A DNA stretch of 64,000 nucleotides from Algoriphagus sp. A40 (GCF_002002735.1 NZ_MUNY01000072.1:370537-434536), one strand, 5' to 3'; shown: positions 36,801-44,820, counted from the first letter of the stretch. The notes: generated from the letters alone by a model not told the origin. Made by a program: numbers and translations.

Positions 36801-37257
36801 TTCCGGCTTTGAATTCGGAGTTTTTGGTCAAAAGATGCTCCCCCACATGCTTGGCCAACTGAATAATCAGGTAGGCTTGATCTGCGGCTGCGGCTTTTTC
36901 CTTTAGCCTGAGCACATCCCGGTAGAAAAAATCCAGGTGCTTTTTGGTCAGGAGATTCAAATCTGCCTGAGCCAAAAGATAGTTTTGAAGGAAAGCCAGA
37001 AATAAAGCAAAATGCGGATCGGTGCGCTGATCGGGATCAGTTTCTTTTTCGAAAAATGCGGCCCAATCCCCATCCCAAGTGTCAAGGGAGGTCCGGAACT
37101 TGAGTTGTGCAGCCAGACTTTTGGCGAACGCTTTCAGATCCTCGATTTTTCTTGCATCCACAGCCACATACCCCGGCAGCAGACTTTCCAAAAGCCTGTT
37201 CCCGCGGTTGGTTCCGCTTCCGGGGACTTGGGAGCTATGGCAGCTGTCGGCGCTCAT
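33868..37257 (-). CDS. eCIS baseplate protein, Afp11-like (1129 aa)
   Basis: A baseplate-J-type protein. The N-terminal region (20-160) contains LLESLLPGYVAVDARKIEDL and FLQNYLLAQADLNLLTKKHLDFFY, typical of Afp11. The C-terminal region (about 870-1080) contains FYTRISERLRHKQRTVTRWDYE, then YRALAPRHVTVVLVAN and VNPVYEELQVKTNVRFLAG, the conserved J-domain end. An unusual insert near residues 363-385 reads VDSVRGMGPDKIADLIFSF, which looks like a helix-hairpin-helix motif. The start overlaps the gp25 stop by four bases (ATGA). Longer than Afp11 of Serratia, as expected for AlgoCIS-type systems. Confidence 0.85.
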   Translation of the reverse strand: MSADSCHSSQVPGSGTNRGNRLLESLLPGYVAVDARKIEDLKAFAKSLAAQLKFRTSLDTWDGDWAAFFEKETDPDQRTDPHFALFLAFLQNYLLAQADLNLLTKKHLDFFYRDVLRLKEKAAAADQAYLIIQLAKHVGEHLLTKNSEFKAGKDDIGKEILFKNQSDQVINKTEVALLKALYRDENGRFYISPIANSADGQGAEILHPDGRWSPFGRPKTLFPSSDRLSAILGFAVASPALALAEGNRKITLTLLLKPQPGLLEKLKSLHLNSTFRFLLSGEKEWIEAAIGFPTDAEDVDDLVLDFLNKANTWQDIAGLEPQAGPVFDNPELGIHQPFLGYDIGEVTAKNILSKRASLSGDKFTTLDQVDSVRGMGPDKIADLIFSFQTQKHELKDLGTNGIELILKCHLVPDQDSVVGYSGDVLLQKFLTSQPVMKIELADTVQSYSYPVLQGIELSSIKIHVGVKGVENLILQNDQTTLPVGKNINPFGFRPVLGSNFYIGSREVFSKGLESLNIHLEWHGLPTGATGFQGYYSGYSPAKSNASFQAKAYFLDDRSWGTSKKTISLFSGTSAPSAIQTYELTSSELGTIPTEPELEDFITWSPSSKRGFLKLSLSGSDFGHSEFPKLFANQVILKAKATDPNSVTLPNEPYTPEVKSVKLDYSATDSFIPGKSDWNSFFHIGAFGEAKQEKSTGLLLPDFSEEGYFLIGLKNHLPGQSIQLLIHVLDGSANPEKAVPALAWSYLSGNDWKPFDKLDLVLDETNGLIQTGLVGFTMPRAADTAHTILDEGLTWILASVAENSDSIPDFTQVIAQAIRVTFEDQGNDPNRLAAALPAKTIAKLKISQAQVSKIDQPFASFGGKTAEASADFYTRISERLRHKQRTVTRWDYEHLVLEYFSEIYQVKTLNHTEYDGNLENYRALAPRHVTVVLVANVQNKNAIDPLRPKASVALIAQVKEFILKICSAGVYLHVVNPVYEELQVKTNVRFLAGVDRSFYAKKLEDDLKAFLSPWAFQSPEAFSFAGEIHSSVILHFVEKLSYVDYLTCFELYHIVKNPVDGEILSRTRVEEAKGSTGVSLLGSVGSIDTYGDHLITILETEDCECADNEVPAIIDIVSTESSDMEEAFDT

Positions 37258-37667
37258 TTGGGTACGTCAGTAGCTTCGATGAAAAGGTATGGATAGACTA
37301 AATTCTGGCGATTGTTGGTAGAGATGATGAAATAGCTGATCAGGACTTCAATCCGACCTTCCTGAAAATCCGGCTTCATGTCAATCTCGTCCACTTTCAC
37401 CCGGGGTTCGTGAAAAAGAATTGCCCTCTTGATCCGGTTGGTGATCATGGTAGCTGTAGTCACATTAAGTGCTTCAAAAAGCAAATCCTCCATATTTGCC
37501 CCGTACTCAGGCCGAAGTACCCGCTCCCCAATAGTTGTGTTTAGTAGGATAATCAGGCTTTGCCGAATATCCTCCTCGTTTTCCACAAGACTAACCTGAC
37601 TGGAGTCCCGGAGAAATGTCACCGGAAAAGCCCATCCACGTCCCAGAAAAGTGTTTTTCTCAGCCAT
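37254..37667 (-). CDS. eCIS baseplate wedge protein, gp25-like (Afp9)
   Basis: A 137-aa protein of the GPW/gp25 family: FLGRGWAFPV at the start, then ENEEDIRQSLIILLNTTIGERVLRPEYG, which is the gp25/VCA0109/Afp9 core with the conserved EPR-like element (FHEPRVKVDEI). It links the sheath base to the baseplate wedges and starts sheath assembly. It starts one base after the PAAR gene stop, and its stop overlaps the Afp11-like start. Confidence 0.93.
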   Translation of the reverse strand: MAEKNTFLGRGWAFPVTFLRDSSQVSLVENEEDIRQSLIILLNTTIGERVLRPEYGANMEDLLFEALNVTTATMITNRIKRAILFHEPRVKVDEIDMKPDFQEGRIEVLISYFIISTNNRQNLVYPYLFIEATDVPK

Positions 37668-37668
37668 A

Positions 37669-37947
37669 TTATCCGATGATTACAGTTGGTTCGCCAAAAA
37701 CAGCTGAAGCTCCACAGACACAGGTATCTCCTACCCGCACGGCCGGCATTCCTCCGATCATGACCGTCGAGCTGCCTTGGATAAATGGACTGGCTGTCGG
37801 CTGATGAGCATTTGGAGGCAAAGAGCAAATGTGGTTGTCACCGAGGACAGCTGCCGGCATTCCGCCGACCAAAACGGTAGCCACCCCGGGCCCGATGACG
37901 GTTCCGCCATGGTTGGTAGTATCTGTGACTCTGACTGCGGCTGGCAT
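37669..37947 (-). CDS. PAAR-repeat spike tip protein (Afp10-like)
   Basis: A 92-aa protein made of three PAAR-type repeats: MPAAVRVTD, GGMPAAVLGDN and GGMPAVRVGDTCVCG, with metal-ligand His/Cys residues (HICSLPPNAH, CVCG) that would hold one zinc or iron at the tip. PAAR proteins sharpen the VgrG spike in contractile injection systems. It sits between the spike and gp25 genes with gaps of three and one base. Confidence 0.93.
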   Translation of the reverse strand: MPAAVRVTDTTNHGGTVIGPGVATVLVGGMPAAVLGDNHICSLPPNAHQPTASPFIQGSSTVMIGGMPAVRVGDTCVCGASAVFGEPTVIIG

Positions 37948-37950
37948 AGT

Positions 37951-39708
37951 TTAGTTGATTTGGACAATTGAACCTTTCACTTTGGTGCTTCCAGAGGAGG
38001 AAAACTCCGCGCCGGATCCACCCTCGGCCTTCATTTGAGCAGAGGCTTTGATTTCTATCCCGGTTCCTTCGATTTTGACATCTCCGGATGCTTTTAAAAT
38101 GATGTCTTTAGCGGAATCCAGGGAAATACCGTCCGAGCTAAGGGTAACCTTATTTCCGTTTTCATCTTCCAGGAGAATACTTCCTTCGTCGTCGCTCAGT
38201 GTAATTTTATTTCCGTTTGGAGTTTCGATGGAAATCGACTTTTTTTCGTCATCGAAGACCAGTTTGAGTTTACTTTTAGTGACAATGCCTTTTTGAAAAT
38301 TGTCATCGTTTTGGGTAAATGGAGCAGGTTTGGCGGAACTGTAGAGTTTCCCGAGAATGACCGGGTCTCTGGGATCTTCATTGATAAAACCAACAATAAC
38401 TTCGTCTCCGACTTCAGGCAAAAAGAAAATTCCCCGGGCTTCTTCCCCTTCTCCGGCGTCCGGAGCGGCCATTCTTGCCCAGGTCCCTTCCGAACCGGGA
38501 TCAATCACGGGTATGAATATCCTCACCCGGTGCTCTCCCAGAGGATCATCCAAACTGGTGACTACTCCGATATGCAGACCCTTGATGGCCGGCACCAAAC
38601 CCGCGGCTGCCACATCCAAAACATCATCGTAAAGGCTGGAAATGAACCTGGAATCCAAGCCCAATCCGAGATGGGTAAACCATTTTCTGTTTGGAGAAAT
38701 CTCATGGTAAACAGAGGACACAAAGGCTTTGCCGTTGAATCTATCGCCAAAACCTGCCAGAGAAACCATGTCTCCGGGCTTGATCGTGTTGTCTCCCAAG
38801 ATTTTGACCTGGCCTTGGATTTTGGAAAGTCGGCTGCGCATCATTTTCGAATCGGCCCAAGCCTGCAATTCCTGATCATCCAATCCCCCGCTGTGCTGCA
38901 ACCTGAAATCACTGAGTCCAATGACATCCGCCAAGTCAGATCCGCTCAGGTTACTTTGGAAATCCAAACCCGGATCACTTCCTTCGACTTCTTTCAATTC
39001 CTGATTAGCAAGGTCCCAGCTCATGCTTTTGCTTGCAGCATACTGAGTCCTGGCGTCCATTTCTGCCTGAAACTCCACGACATTGGTCCCGTATTGGAGC
39101 TCAAGTTTGGCTTCAGCGCTGGTTTCAGGTTTCAGCATTTTGACCTTCCCATCTTCGATGAGGGTGATTTTACCGTTGACTTCGGCACGAGTCAGGATAA
39201 AATCCCAATCGCTGACATAATATTGGACCATCTCGGGATGGGTGGCTGTGGTGGCTTCAATATCTGCACTCAGTCCGCTATAGGCCCCGATGACTTCCTC
39301 AATGATTTCAGAATCTTTGGATTCAAAAAAGTACTTGTTTTTGCGACCCACAGTCATTTTCACCACTGGGTCTTTTAGCTCAATGATCAATTTGGAGGCT
39401 TTTTCGGATACCTCAAGTCCATGGCGGATGATTATTCCCTTGAAAATGGGTTCCTCCAGGTTATTGTAACCTGCCCGGATTTCCAATTCCTTTCCAGGGA
39501 TAAAAAGGTCTCCGGCGCTTAATTCGAAGTCGGAAGCGGCTACATCTCCATCATACAAAACCAGGCGGGCAGAAGGCACTTTGTTCACTGCCTTTTGGAT
39601 AGAAATCATGGCAACACCCACGGAAGCAGGCAACTCCGTTCCTCCAGAAAAAATCTTGTAGGTAGCGAGGCTGGGGTTCGTTTCGGTGCTGGCTGGGACG
39701 AGTGGCAT
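37951..39708 (-). CDS. VgrG-like spike protein (Afp8-like)
   Basis: A 585-aa spike protein. The N-terminal part (1-340) follows the gp27-like hub: LATYKIFSGGTELPASVGVAMISIQKAVNKVPSARLVLYDGDVAASDF near 14-60, then KELEIRAGYNN. The centre (about 370-460) is the OB-fold region with GEHRVRIFIPVIDPGSEGTWARM and FLPEVGDEVIVGFINEDPRDPVILG, a VgrG hallmark. The C-terminus is a beta-helix of short repeats (SISIETPNGNKITLSDDEG, SILLEDENGNKVTLSSDG). It trimerises to form the spike that carries the PAAR tip. No C-terminal effector domain is fused. Confidence 0.94.
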   Translation of the reverse strand: MPLVPASTETNPSLATYKIFSGGTELPASVGVAMISIQKAVNKVPSARLVLYDGDVAASDFELSAGDLFIPGKELEIRAGYNNLEEPIFKGIIIRHGLEVSEKASKLIIELKDPVVKMTVGRKNKYFFESKDSEIIEEVIGAYSGLSADIEATTATHPEMVQYYVSDWDFILTRAEVNGKITLIEDGKVKMLKPETSAEAKLELQYGTNVVEFQAEMDARTQYAASKSMSWDLANQELKEVEGSDPGLDFQSNLSGSDLADVIGLSDFRLQHSGGLDDQELQAWADSKMMRSRLSKIQGQVKILGDNTIKPGDMVSLAGFGDRFNGKAFVSSVYHEISPNRKWFTHLGLGLDSRFISSLYDDVLDVAAAGLVPAIKGLHIGVVTSLDDPLGEHRVRIFIPVIDPGSEGTWARMAAPDAGEGEEARGIFFLPEVGDEVIVGFINEDPRDPVILGKLYSSAKPAPFTQNDDNFQKGIVTKSKLKLVFDDEKKSISIETPNGNKITLSDDEGSILLEDENGNKVTLSSDGISLDSAKDIILKASGDVKIEGTGIEIKASAQMKAEGGSGAEFSSSGSTKVKGSIVQIN

Positions 39709-39711
39709 AGC

Positions 39712-40503
39712 TTAGGATTTGGCAAGTGGTGGGAAAAAGACTTCCTGACCGACTTTCAGATTTCGGAAGTTTCTCATTTTGTTCACCCGTGCGACTTCGA
39801 GGTAAAATTCCGTCGAGCCGTAGATTCGCTTACACATAATAGGAAGCGTATCACCTGCATTCACCACCCGGATGTGCGTGAGATCGGGCGAAGTTCGGCC
39901 AGCTTCTGCAGCTTGTTCCTGACGGGAAAGTGACTGGTCAAAATTTGCAGAAACTGTGGCTCTGATCGGAAGGCCGGCAGAATTGAAAAGCTTGTAATTG
40001 ACTGTGGCTCCGCCCAATACACCACGAAACTGAAATGCGCCCCAGTTGATCTGCAAGTAATTGGGTTTGTGGGTGTCGGACTGGATGTTTTGGGTAATAT
40101 CCAGAAACTTCCGAATCGCCCGATCCACGTGCTTGTCCTCATTAATCAGGTCAATTGCCGAAATTTTGTTTCCACTGATCCGGTCCAGATTGGGTTGGCT
40201 CCCGCCTAAATAGCTGAGGTTGATATCCCCGGGGACATCTTTTCCCGGCGGGGAGGCCGCAGTGGCGTCAAAAAGGAACTCGAAAGTCACGCTGTCAGAT
40301 TCCAAAGTTCTGAACTGATATTGTTTGCCGTCTGTCAGCCCTTCCTCAGGAATCCACTTGGATTTGAATTCCTGACTGAAAGCGGTAGGATTGTACATCA
40401 CCACATAGGTTTCAGTGGACGTCTCATACGTGTCATCCGTGAATGCGGTGATTTTCATTTTTTCCAATCCTCCCAGAGGAGAAAAAATATCTTTCAGGGC
40501 CAT
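39712..40503 (-). CDS. LysM-containing tail hub protein (Afp7-like)
   Basis: A 263-aa protein: an N-terminal part of about 200 residues (VVMYNPTAFSQEFKSKW, FRTLESDSVTFEFLFDATAA, LQINWGAFQFRGVL) and a C-terminal LysM-type domain (about 213-258: IRVVNAGDTLPIMCKRIYG, NLKVGQEVFFPPL). This is the architecture of Afp7/gp53-like proteins, which glue tube, spike and baseplate. LysM in this position is a structural domain and does not imply peptidoglycan export. Gap of three bases to the spike gene. Confidence 0.92.
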   Translation of the reverse strand: MALKDIFSPLGGLEKMKITAFTDDTYETSTETYVVMYNPTAFSQEFKSKWIPEEGLTDGKQYQFRTLESDSVTFEFLFDATAASPPGKDVPGDINLSYLGGSQPNLDRISGNKISAIDLINEDKHVDRAIRKFLDITQNIQSDTHKPNYLQINWGAFQFRGVLGGATVNYKLFNSAGLPIRATVSANFDQSLSRQEQAAEAGRTSPDLTHIRVVNAGDTLPIMCKRIYGSTEFYLEVARVNKMRNFRNLKVGQEVFFPPLAKS

Positions 40504-40512
40504 GGCTAAGAA

Positions 40513-40668
40513 TTAACGTTCGTTTTTTTCTTTGATCAATCGAGCTAATTCTCGGATTCCCAAGAGGACCGATTCAGTTCCCGGTTGAGGTTTTGATGCT
40601 CCCGTGGGCTTTTCTTCTGCAGCATCCACTGTTGTGCGGATAACCAGTTCTTTGATTTCTATGGGCAT
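40513..40668 (-). CDS. DUF5908-like small eCIS protein (51 aa)
   Basis: A small gene easily missed because of its size: ATG at 40668-40666 reads MPIEIKELVIRTTVDAAEEK and ends ...KEKNER before TAA at 40515-40513. The MPIEIKELVI start is the hallmark of the DUF5908 family, which sits in Bacteroidota eCIS loci in the same place as the very small Afp6/Pvc6. It lies two bases from the tube gene and nine from the LysM gene, so it is surely part of the transcript. Function unknown; a small baseplate or tube-junction part is likely. Confidence 0.82.
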   Translation of the reverse strand: MPIEIKELVIRTTVDAAEEKPTGASKPQPGTESVLLGIRELARLIKEKNER

Positions 40669-40670
40669 GA

Positions 40671-41144
40671 TCAGAATGGTAAAATGTCACCTGGGGAAAT
40701 CCTTCGGAAGTATTGGTAGGCAAATTCGATCGACTCAATCATCAGGGAATTTTCCATGGCATTTAGCCCTTCGATACTCCATTTGACAGGCCAGGCATTG
40801 ATGAAATTCCAAGCCTGAAGCGGTAAATGGTCTTCATTGAGCAAAATCACCGTGATATCATGTGCTTCAAACTGAAAGCCCTCTACCGCGTCCTTGAACC
40901 ATTTTACCGCTTGAGTTCCGCTGAGCATTCCTCTTTTCATCGTGAGGTTTGGATAAGCGACAGGACCCGGTATCCGGTGTTTGAATCGGTTTTCTCCCCC
41001 TTCGGCATATTCTTCCACTCCTATTTCCACACTTAATCCGCCCACTTCCTGAAATCCGATATCAGGCAAGCCCGGATATTTGAGCAGCAGGCCTTCGAGT
41101 CTGACCAAGAAGTGAAAACCTGTAGGCGGATGGAAAATCGTCAT
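40671..41144 (-). CDS. eCIS inner tube protein, second paralog (Afp5-like)
   Basis: A 157-aa tail-tube protein of the T4 gp19-like family: FHFLVRLEG, then LPDIGFQEVGGLSVEIGVEEYAEGG, IPGPVAYPNLTMKRGML and WNFINAWPVKW are family landmarks. The extended, baseplate-proximal tube paralog usually lies next to the LysM gene, so this one is likely the Afp5 type that starts the tube at the spike, with the 144-aa paralog forming the bulk. Gap of three bases to that paralog. Confidence 0.9.
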   Translation of the reverse strand: MTIFHPPTGFHFLVRLEGLLLKYPGLPDIGFQEVGGLSVEIGVEEYAEGGENRFKHRIPGPVAYPNLTMKRGMLSGTQAVKWFKDAVEGFQFEAHDITVILLNEDHLPLQAWNFINAWPVKWSIEGLNAMENSLMIESIEFAYQYFRRISPGDILPF

Positions 41145-41147
41145 GGG

Positions 41148-41582
41148 TTATGGAGTTTCTATTGCCAATCCTTCGTGACAAAGCTCAATGGTCTCGATTG
41201 CCACTTCATTTCCGGTTGAGTTGAGGGTAGGACCTTCTACTTTGCAAGGCCAGGCTTCTTTCACTTTCCAGACCATCACCGGTTCATGTTCTTCATTGAG
41301 CAAGCTGATCGTGAGATCCCGACGCTCGATTTTATTCATTTTGACTGTATTTAGCCATTGGAAAAACTCATTGTCGGCTCGGAATACGCCTCGCTTCAAA
41401 ACAATATTGCTAAACTGGGGAATGCCGGGCATTTTGGTCACGTGGTATTCCAGTGAGCTGCCCTCTCTGTAGTCAATTGCCTGAAGCTCAATAGTAAGTC
41501 CGGAGACTTCCGTGAAGCCTATGCGGGTGCCGCCCCATTCTACCTGAAAATGAAAGACGGATAATGGATATGCTACTGCCAT
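41148..41582 (-). CDS. eCIS inner tube protein, main paralog (Afp1-like)
   Basis: A 144-aa tube protein: FHFQVEWGGTRIGFTEVSGLTIELQAIDYREG, then MPGIPQFSNIVLKRGVF and VWKVKEAWPCKVEGPTLNSTGNEVAIETIELCHEG. It shares the fold of the 157-aa paralog next to it. It probably stacks as hexamers to form the tube through which cargo passes. It follows the sheath gene by 35 bases, the longest gap in this part of the operon, which may set a different translation level for this highly used subunit. Confidence 0.92.
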   Translation of the reverse strand: MAVAYPLSVFHFQVEWGGTRIGFTEVSGLTIELQAIDYREGSSLEYHVTKMPGIPQFSNIVLKRGVFRADNEFFQWLNTVKMNKIERRDLTISLLNEEHEPVMVWKVKEAWPCKVEGPTLNSTGNEVAIETIELCHEGLAIETP

Positions 41583-41617
41583 GATATATTGGATTTAAAT
41601 ATGTCTGAAGAAAAAGA

Positions 41618-43069
41618 TTAAGATTCCTGAAGCTTATGGGAGAATTTCAGGATGATAAATTCTGCCGGACGGACTGCTGCAAGACCGATTTCGACATTCA
41701 TCCGGCCTTCGAGAATGTCCTGGGAAGTCATGGTAATTCCGAGACCGATTCGTACAAAAAAGGCTTCCTCAGGCTTAGCTCCGGCAAGCGCTCCGTCTCG
41801 CCAAAGCTTGGTGAGGAAGTTTTCGATCATCGTTTTTACCCTCAGCCAGGTATTGGCATCATTCGGCTCGAAGACCACGAATTCGGTCGCCTTTTTCACC
41901 GATTCTTCAATGAAAATAAAAAGCCGTCTTACCGGAACATAGCGCCATTCATTGTCATTTCCGGCCAAAGTCCTTGCTCCCCAGACCAAAGTTCCTTTGC
42001 CTGTAAATGACCGGATGACATTGATGGACTTGCCAGAGGAAGCGTCCACATTAAGAGAGGCCTGTTGCTCATGGGATACTTTCACAGCAGGTCCGATTAC
42101 CGAGCGGATGTCCACATTGGCAGGAGCTTTCCATACTCCTCTTTGACTGTCCACCCGAGCATAAACCCCTGCGATGGCTCCGGATGGGGGTACGGTGATG
42201 TAAAGCTTGCTGATTTCTGAAAGAATGGCCCGGTGCAAACTGGGGTCTGCTGTGGAAAGTGCCGTGAGATTTGATCCGTTCGCCGCATTTACAATTGCCG
42301 GATTAGGAGTTCCTGCGCCGATGTAAGTGTTCGTTTGGGTGATGGCGACCGAGGCCGAATCGTACCCAAAGTTTAGAGCACTTTTCAAATTGGGATAGTA
42401 GGCAGCCCCATATTTGAGATCTCCTGAACCTATTCCATTATTCCGGAAGTTTTCCGCATCTGCGAAAGGATCTGTAGTGTTGGCTTTTACATCCATGACT
42501 ACAAACCTGTCCTTTAGCTTTTCACACTGAGCCAAAGCCGCCTCATAAACAGATTTTCCATTTGCCAAAGTCAGGTCATCCGGAAAAACGATCAAGGTAG
42601 GTTCATCTACCTTTTCCAAAGCGGCCAAGCCTCCCAGTAGACTTGTAGCGGTAGTGCTGTCACCGACGGTTGGGGGAGAAGTGAAATCATTTACTGAAAT
42701 GATATAGCAGGGACCTCCACCATTGTCGAAGAATAGCCTCAGGCTGTAGTACATCTTAAAGGCACTGGGTGCTACGGGAGCATTGGCTTTGACAATCCGA
42801 GAACTCAGTTTGGCAGGTTGATTATTTTCACCGGTATAGGTGTCCTGAATCGATATGGTAATAGCTTCCGGCCGGGCAAAGCCAAAAATCGATTCATAGT
42901 CCAGCATGGAAGTTATCCGAGTTGGGACTCCTCTTACCGACTCCCCGTTTTTTAAAGCCAGATTAGTATGTCCGATGAAAGCCGGAATGGCTGTTTCGAC
43001 TGCTGCTATTGAAGCCGGAAGAGTTGAAATTTCTTTGATGTAAACACCCGGTGTGGCGTAAGTTGACAT
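41618..43069 (-). CDS. eCIS sheath protein, shorter paralog (Afp2/3-like)
   Basis: A 483-aa contractile sheath protein. The N-terminus (TPGVYIKEISTLPASIAAVETAIPAFIGHT) and the C-terminal domain (GVYARVDSQRGVWKAPANV to AEFIILKFSHKLQES) are sheath landmarks. The C-terminal third is nearly the same as in the 570-aa paralog, while the middle differs. It would form the outer contractile cylinder. The gene is 27 bases downstream of its paralog. Confidence 0.94.
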   Translation of the reverse strand: MSTYATPGVYIKEISTLPASIAAVETAIPAFIGHTNLALKNGESVRGVPTRITSMLDYESIFGFARPEAITISIQDTYTGENNQPAKLSSRIVKANAPVAPSAFKMYYSLRLFFDNGGGPCYIISVNDFTSPPTVGDSTTATSLLGGLAALEKVDEPTLIVFPDDLTLANGKSVYEAALAQCEKLKDRFVVMDVKANTTDPFADAENFRNNGIGSGDLKYGAAYYPNLKSALNFGYDSASVAITQTNTYIGAGTPNPAIVNAANGSNLTALSTADPSLHRAILSEISKLYITVPPSGAIAGVYARVDSQRGVWKAPANVDIRSVIGPAVKVSHEQQASLNVDASSGKSINVIRSFTGKGTLVWGARTLAGNDNEWRYVPVRRLFIFIEESVKKATEFVVFEPNDANTWLRVKTMIENFLTKLWRDGALAGAKPEEAFFVRIGLGITMTSQDILEGRMNVEIGLAAVRPAEFIILKFSHKLQES

Positions 43070-43096
43070 AAGAATTGCGTTTTGGGTTAAAAGGAA

Positions 43097-44809
43097 TTAG
43101 GATTCCTGAAGCTTGTGAGAAAACTTCAGGATGATGAATTCTGCCGGTCTTACTGCCGCCAGACCGATTTCTACAATCATTCTGCCTTCCAGAATGTCCA
43201 GGGCTGTCATAGTCTGACCCAGCCCAACTCTTACAAAAAATGCCTGTTCTGATTTTGCACCGGCGAGCGCTCCTTCCCTCCAGAGGTTTGTCAAGAAATT
43301 TTCAATCATCGTCTTTACCCGAAGCCAGGTATTGGCATCATTTGGCTCAAACACGACGAATTCAGTTGCTTTTTTGACAGACTCTTCGATGAAGATATAT
43401 AGTCTGCGTACCGGAATATATTTCCATTCATTGTCGTTTCCGGCCAAGGTTCTTGCACCCCAGACGAGATTTCCTTTTCCCTGGAAAAACCGAATCACAT
43501 TGATGGATTTCCCTGAGGTTGCGTCCACATTCAAAACTTCTTGTTCTTCGTGGCTTACAGAAACGGTTGGACGGAGTATAGACCGGATGTCCACATTTGC
43601 GGGTGCTTTCCAAACTCCTCTTTGGCTGTCGACACGTGCATAAACTCCGGCCATGGCCGCAGATGGATATAAGTCCATCAGCTTACTTTGAAGCAAAGCT
43701 ATAATGGTATTATAGAGGGTTTTGTCCGGGGCGGCAAGAGAAAAAGTTCCACTTCCTGATACGGTCGCTCCGCCATTTGCTCCAGAATCGTTATAAGAAA
43801 GGACAGTTTCTGCACCCGTATCTCCGGGTAGAGTTGATATCAAAGTAATAATCTCTCCTTGACGGCTTGCTGTATAAGATGGATCGGCTACTGCCAAAAT
43901 CGCATCGAGCAAAGCTTGAGCTGTAGTCGCATTTCCGGCATCTTGATCAAAATCGACTCCTTCAGTAAAGGTATTTCCCCCGATCGTAAAAGCATCCCCG
44001 GTGATGTTCGCATTGTTATTGATCCTGATGGTGGCAAAGGCCTGGCCTTCGCCAATCTTGGAAATGGGTAATCCATTAAAAGCTCCCAAACCTGCACCGC
44101 CGCGGTTATCTATTACTGTTAAAACATTTGGATTGAAGTGACGAAATAGAATGGTTTTGAGGCTTGGGTAGTAGGCAGCACCATATTTCAGTTCTGAATT
44201 ACCGACTTCAGCCCTAAAATCTGCCCCGTCCTCGGCCACTGTTTGGTCTGGGTCAGTTAAAGTGTCCAATATGGCAAACCGATCCTGGAGTTTGGCGCAC
44301 TGAGCAAGCATTTGATCGTGGAGGGTTTTGCGATTGATTGCAGAGAGCAGTACCGCCTCAGGAACTACCAAAAGGGTGGGTTCATCTTCCTCTTCCAGTG
44401 CTTTTAATCCAGCCAGCAAATCATCGATATCGATATCATCGCCGGTTGGTTCCTCTACGAAATCTCCGACAGAAACAATCCAGCATGGACCGCCTCCATT
44501 GGAGAAATACATGTAAACCTGATAGGTCATCAGGTATTGAGAAAAGTTGGAAGGATTGTCGATGTCTACGATAGGACCGTCTGTGATGGTAATGGTGTAG
44601 CGTTCCTGAAAGGATTCACCAAAAATCTCTTTGTATTCCAAATAAGAAGTCACCCTTACAGGAATATTGATGCTGAAAGTGGCTCCATTTCGGATCCGTT
44701 GGGCAGTATACCCAACAAATGCCGGGATGGCAGTAGCCACCGGTACGATGGAAGCGGGAAGGGTGGAGATTTCCTGGATATACACCCCGGGGGTTTTGAA
44801 TTCTGCCAT
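43097..44809 (-). CDS. eCIS sheath protein, longer paralog with inserted domain
   Basis: A 570-aa sheath protein with the same N- and C-terminal landmarks as the 483-aa paralog (TPGVYIQEISTLPASIVPVATAIPAFVGYT; GVYARVDSQRGVWKAPANV; KFSHKLQES). It carries an extra segment of about 100 residues near 255-360 (FTIGGNTFTEGVDFDQ, then ITLISTLPGDTG and VSGSGTFSLA), which looks like the beta-rich decoration domain found as an insert in phage virion proteins. That would stand on the outer surface of the contracted or extended sheath. Eleven bases separate it from the upstream gene. Confidence 0.92.
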   Translation of the reverse strand: MAEFKTPGVYIQEISTLPASIVPVATAIPAFVGYTAQRIRNGATFSINIPVRVTSYLEYKEIFGESFQERYTITITDGPIVDIDNPSNFSQYLMTYQVYMYFSNGGGPCWIVSVGDFVEEPTGDDIDIDDLLAGLKALEEEDEPTLLVVPEAVLLSAINRKTLHDQMLAQCAKLQDRFAILDTLTDPDQTVAEDGADFRAEVGNSELKYGAAYYPSLKTILFRHFNPNVLTVIDNRGGAGLGAFNGLPISKIGEGQAFATIRINNNANITGDAFTIGGNTFTEGVDFDQDAGNATTAQALLDAILAVADPSYTASRQGEIITLISTLPGDTGAETVLSYNDSGANGGATVSGSGTFSLAAPDKTLYNTIIALLQSKLMDLYPSAAMAGVYARVDSQRGVWKAPANVDIRSILRPTVSVSHEEQEVLNVDATSGKSINVIRFFQGKGNLVWGARTLAGNDNEWKYIPVRRLYIFIEESVKKATEFVVFEPNDANTWLRVKTMIENFLTNLWREGALAGAKSEQAFFVRVGLGQTMTALDILEGRMIVEIGLAAVRPAEFIILKFSHKLQES

Positions 44810-44820
44810 ATCAGTGAGGA

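Noticed and set aside
38293..39378. A 361-codon open frame on the plus strand opposite the VgrG-like gene
   Set aside because: Antisense to a well-supported spike gene; translation shows no domain and has a composition typical of a shadow frame.
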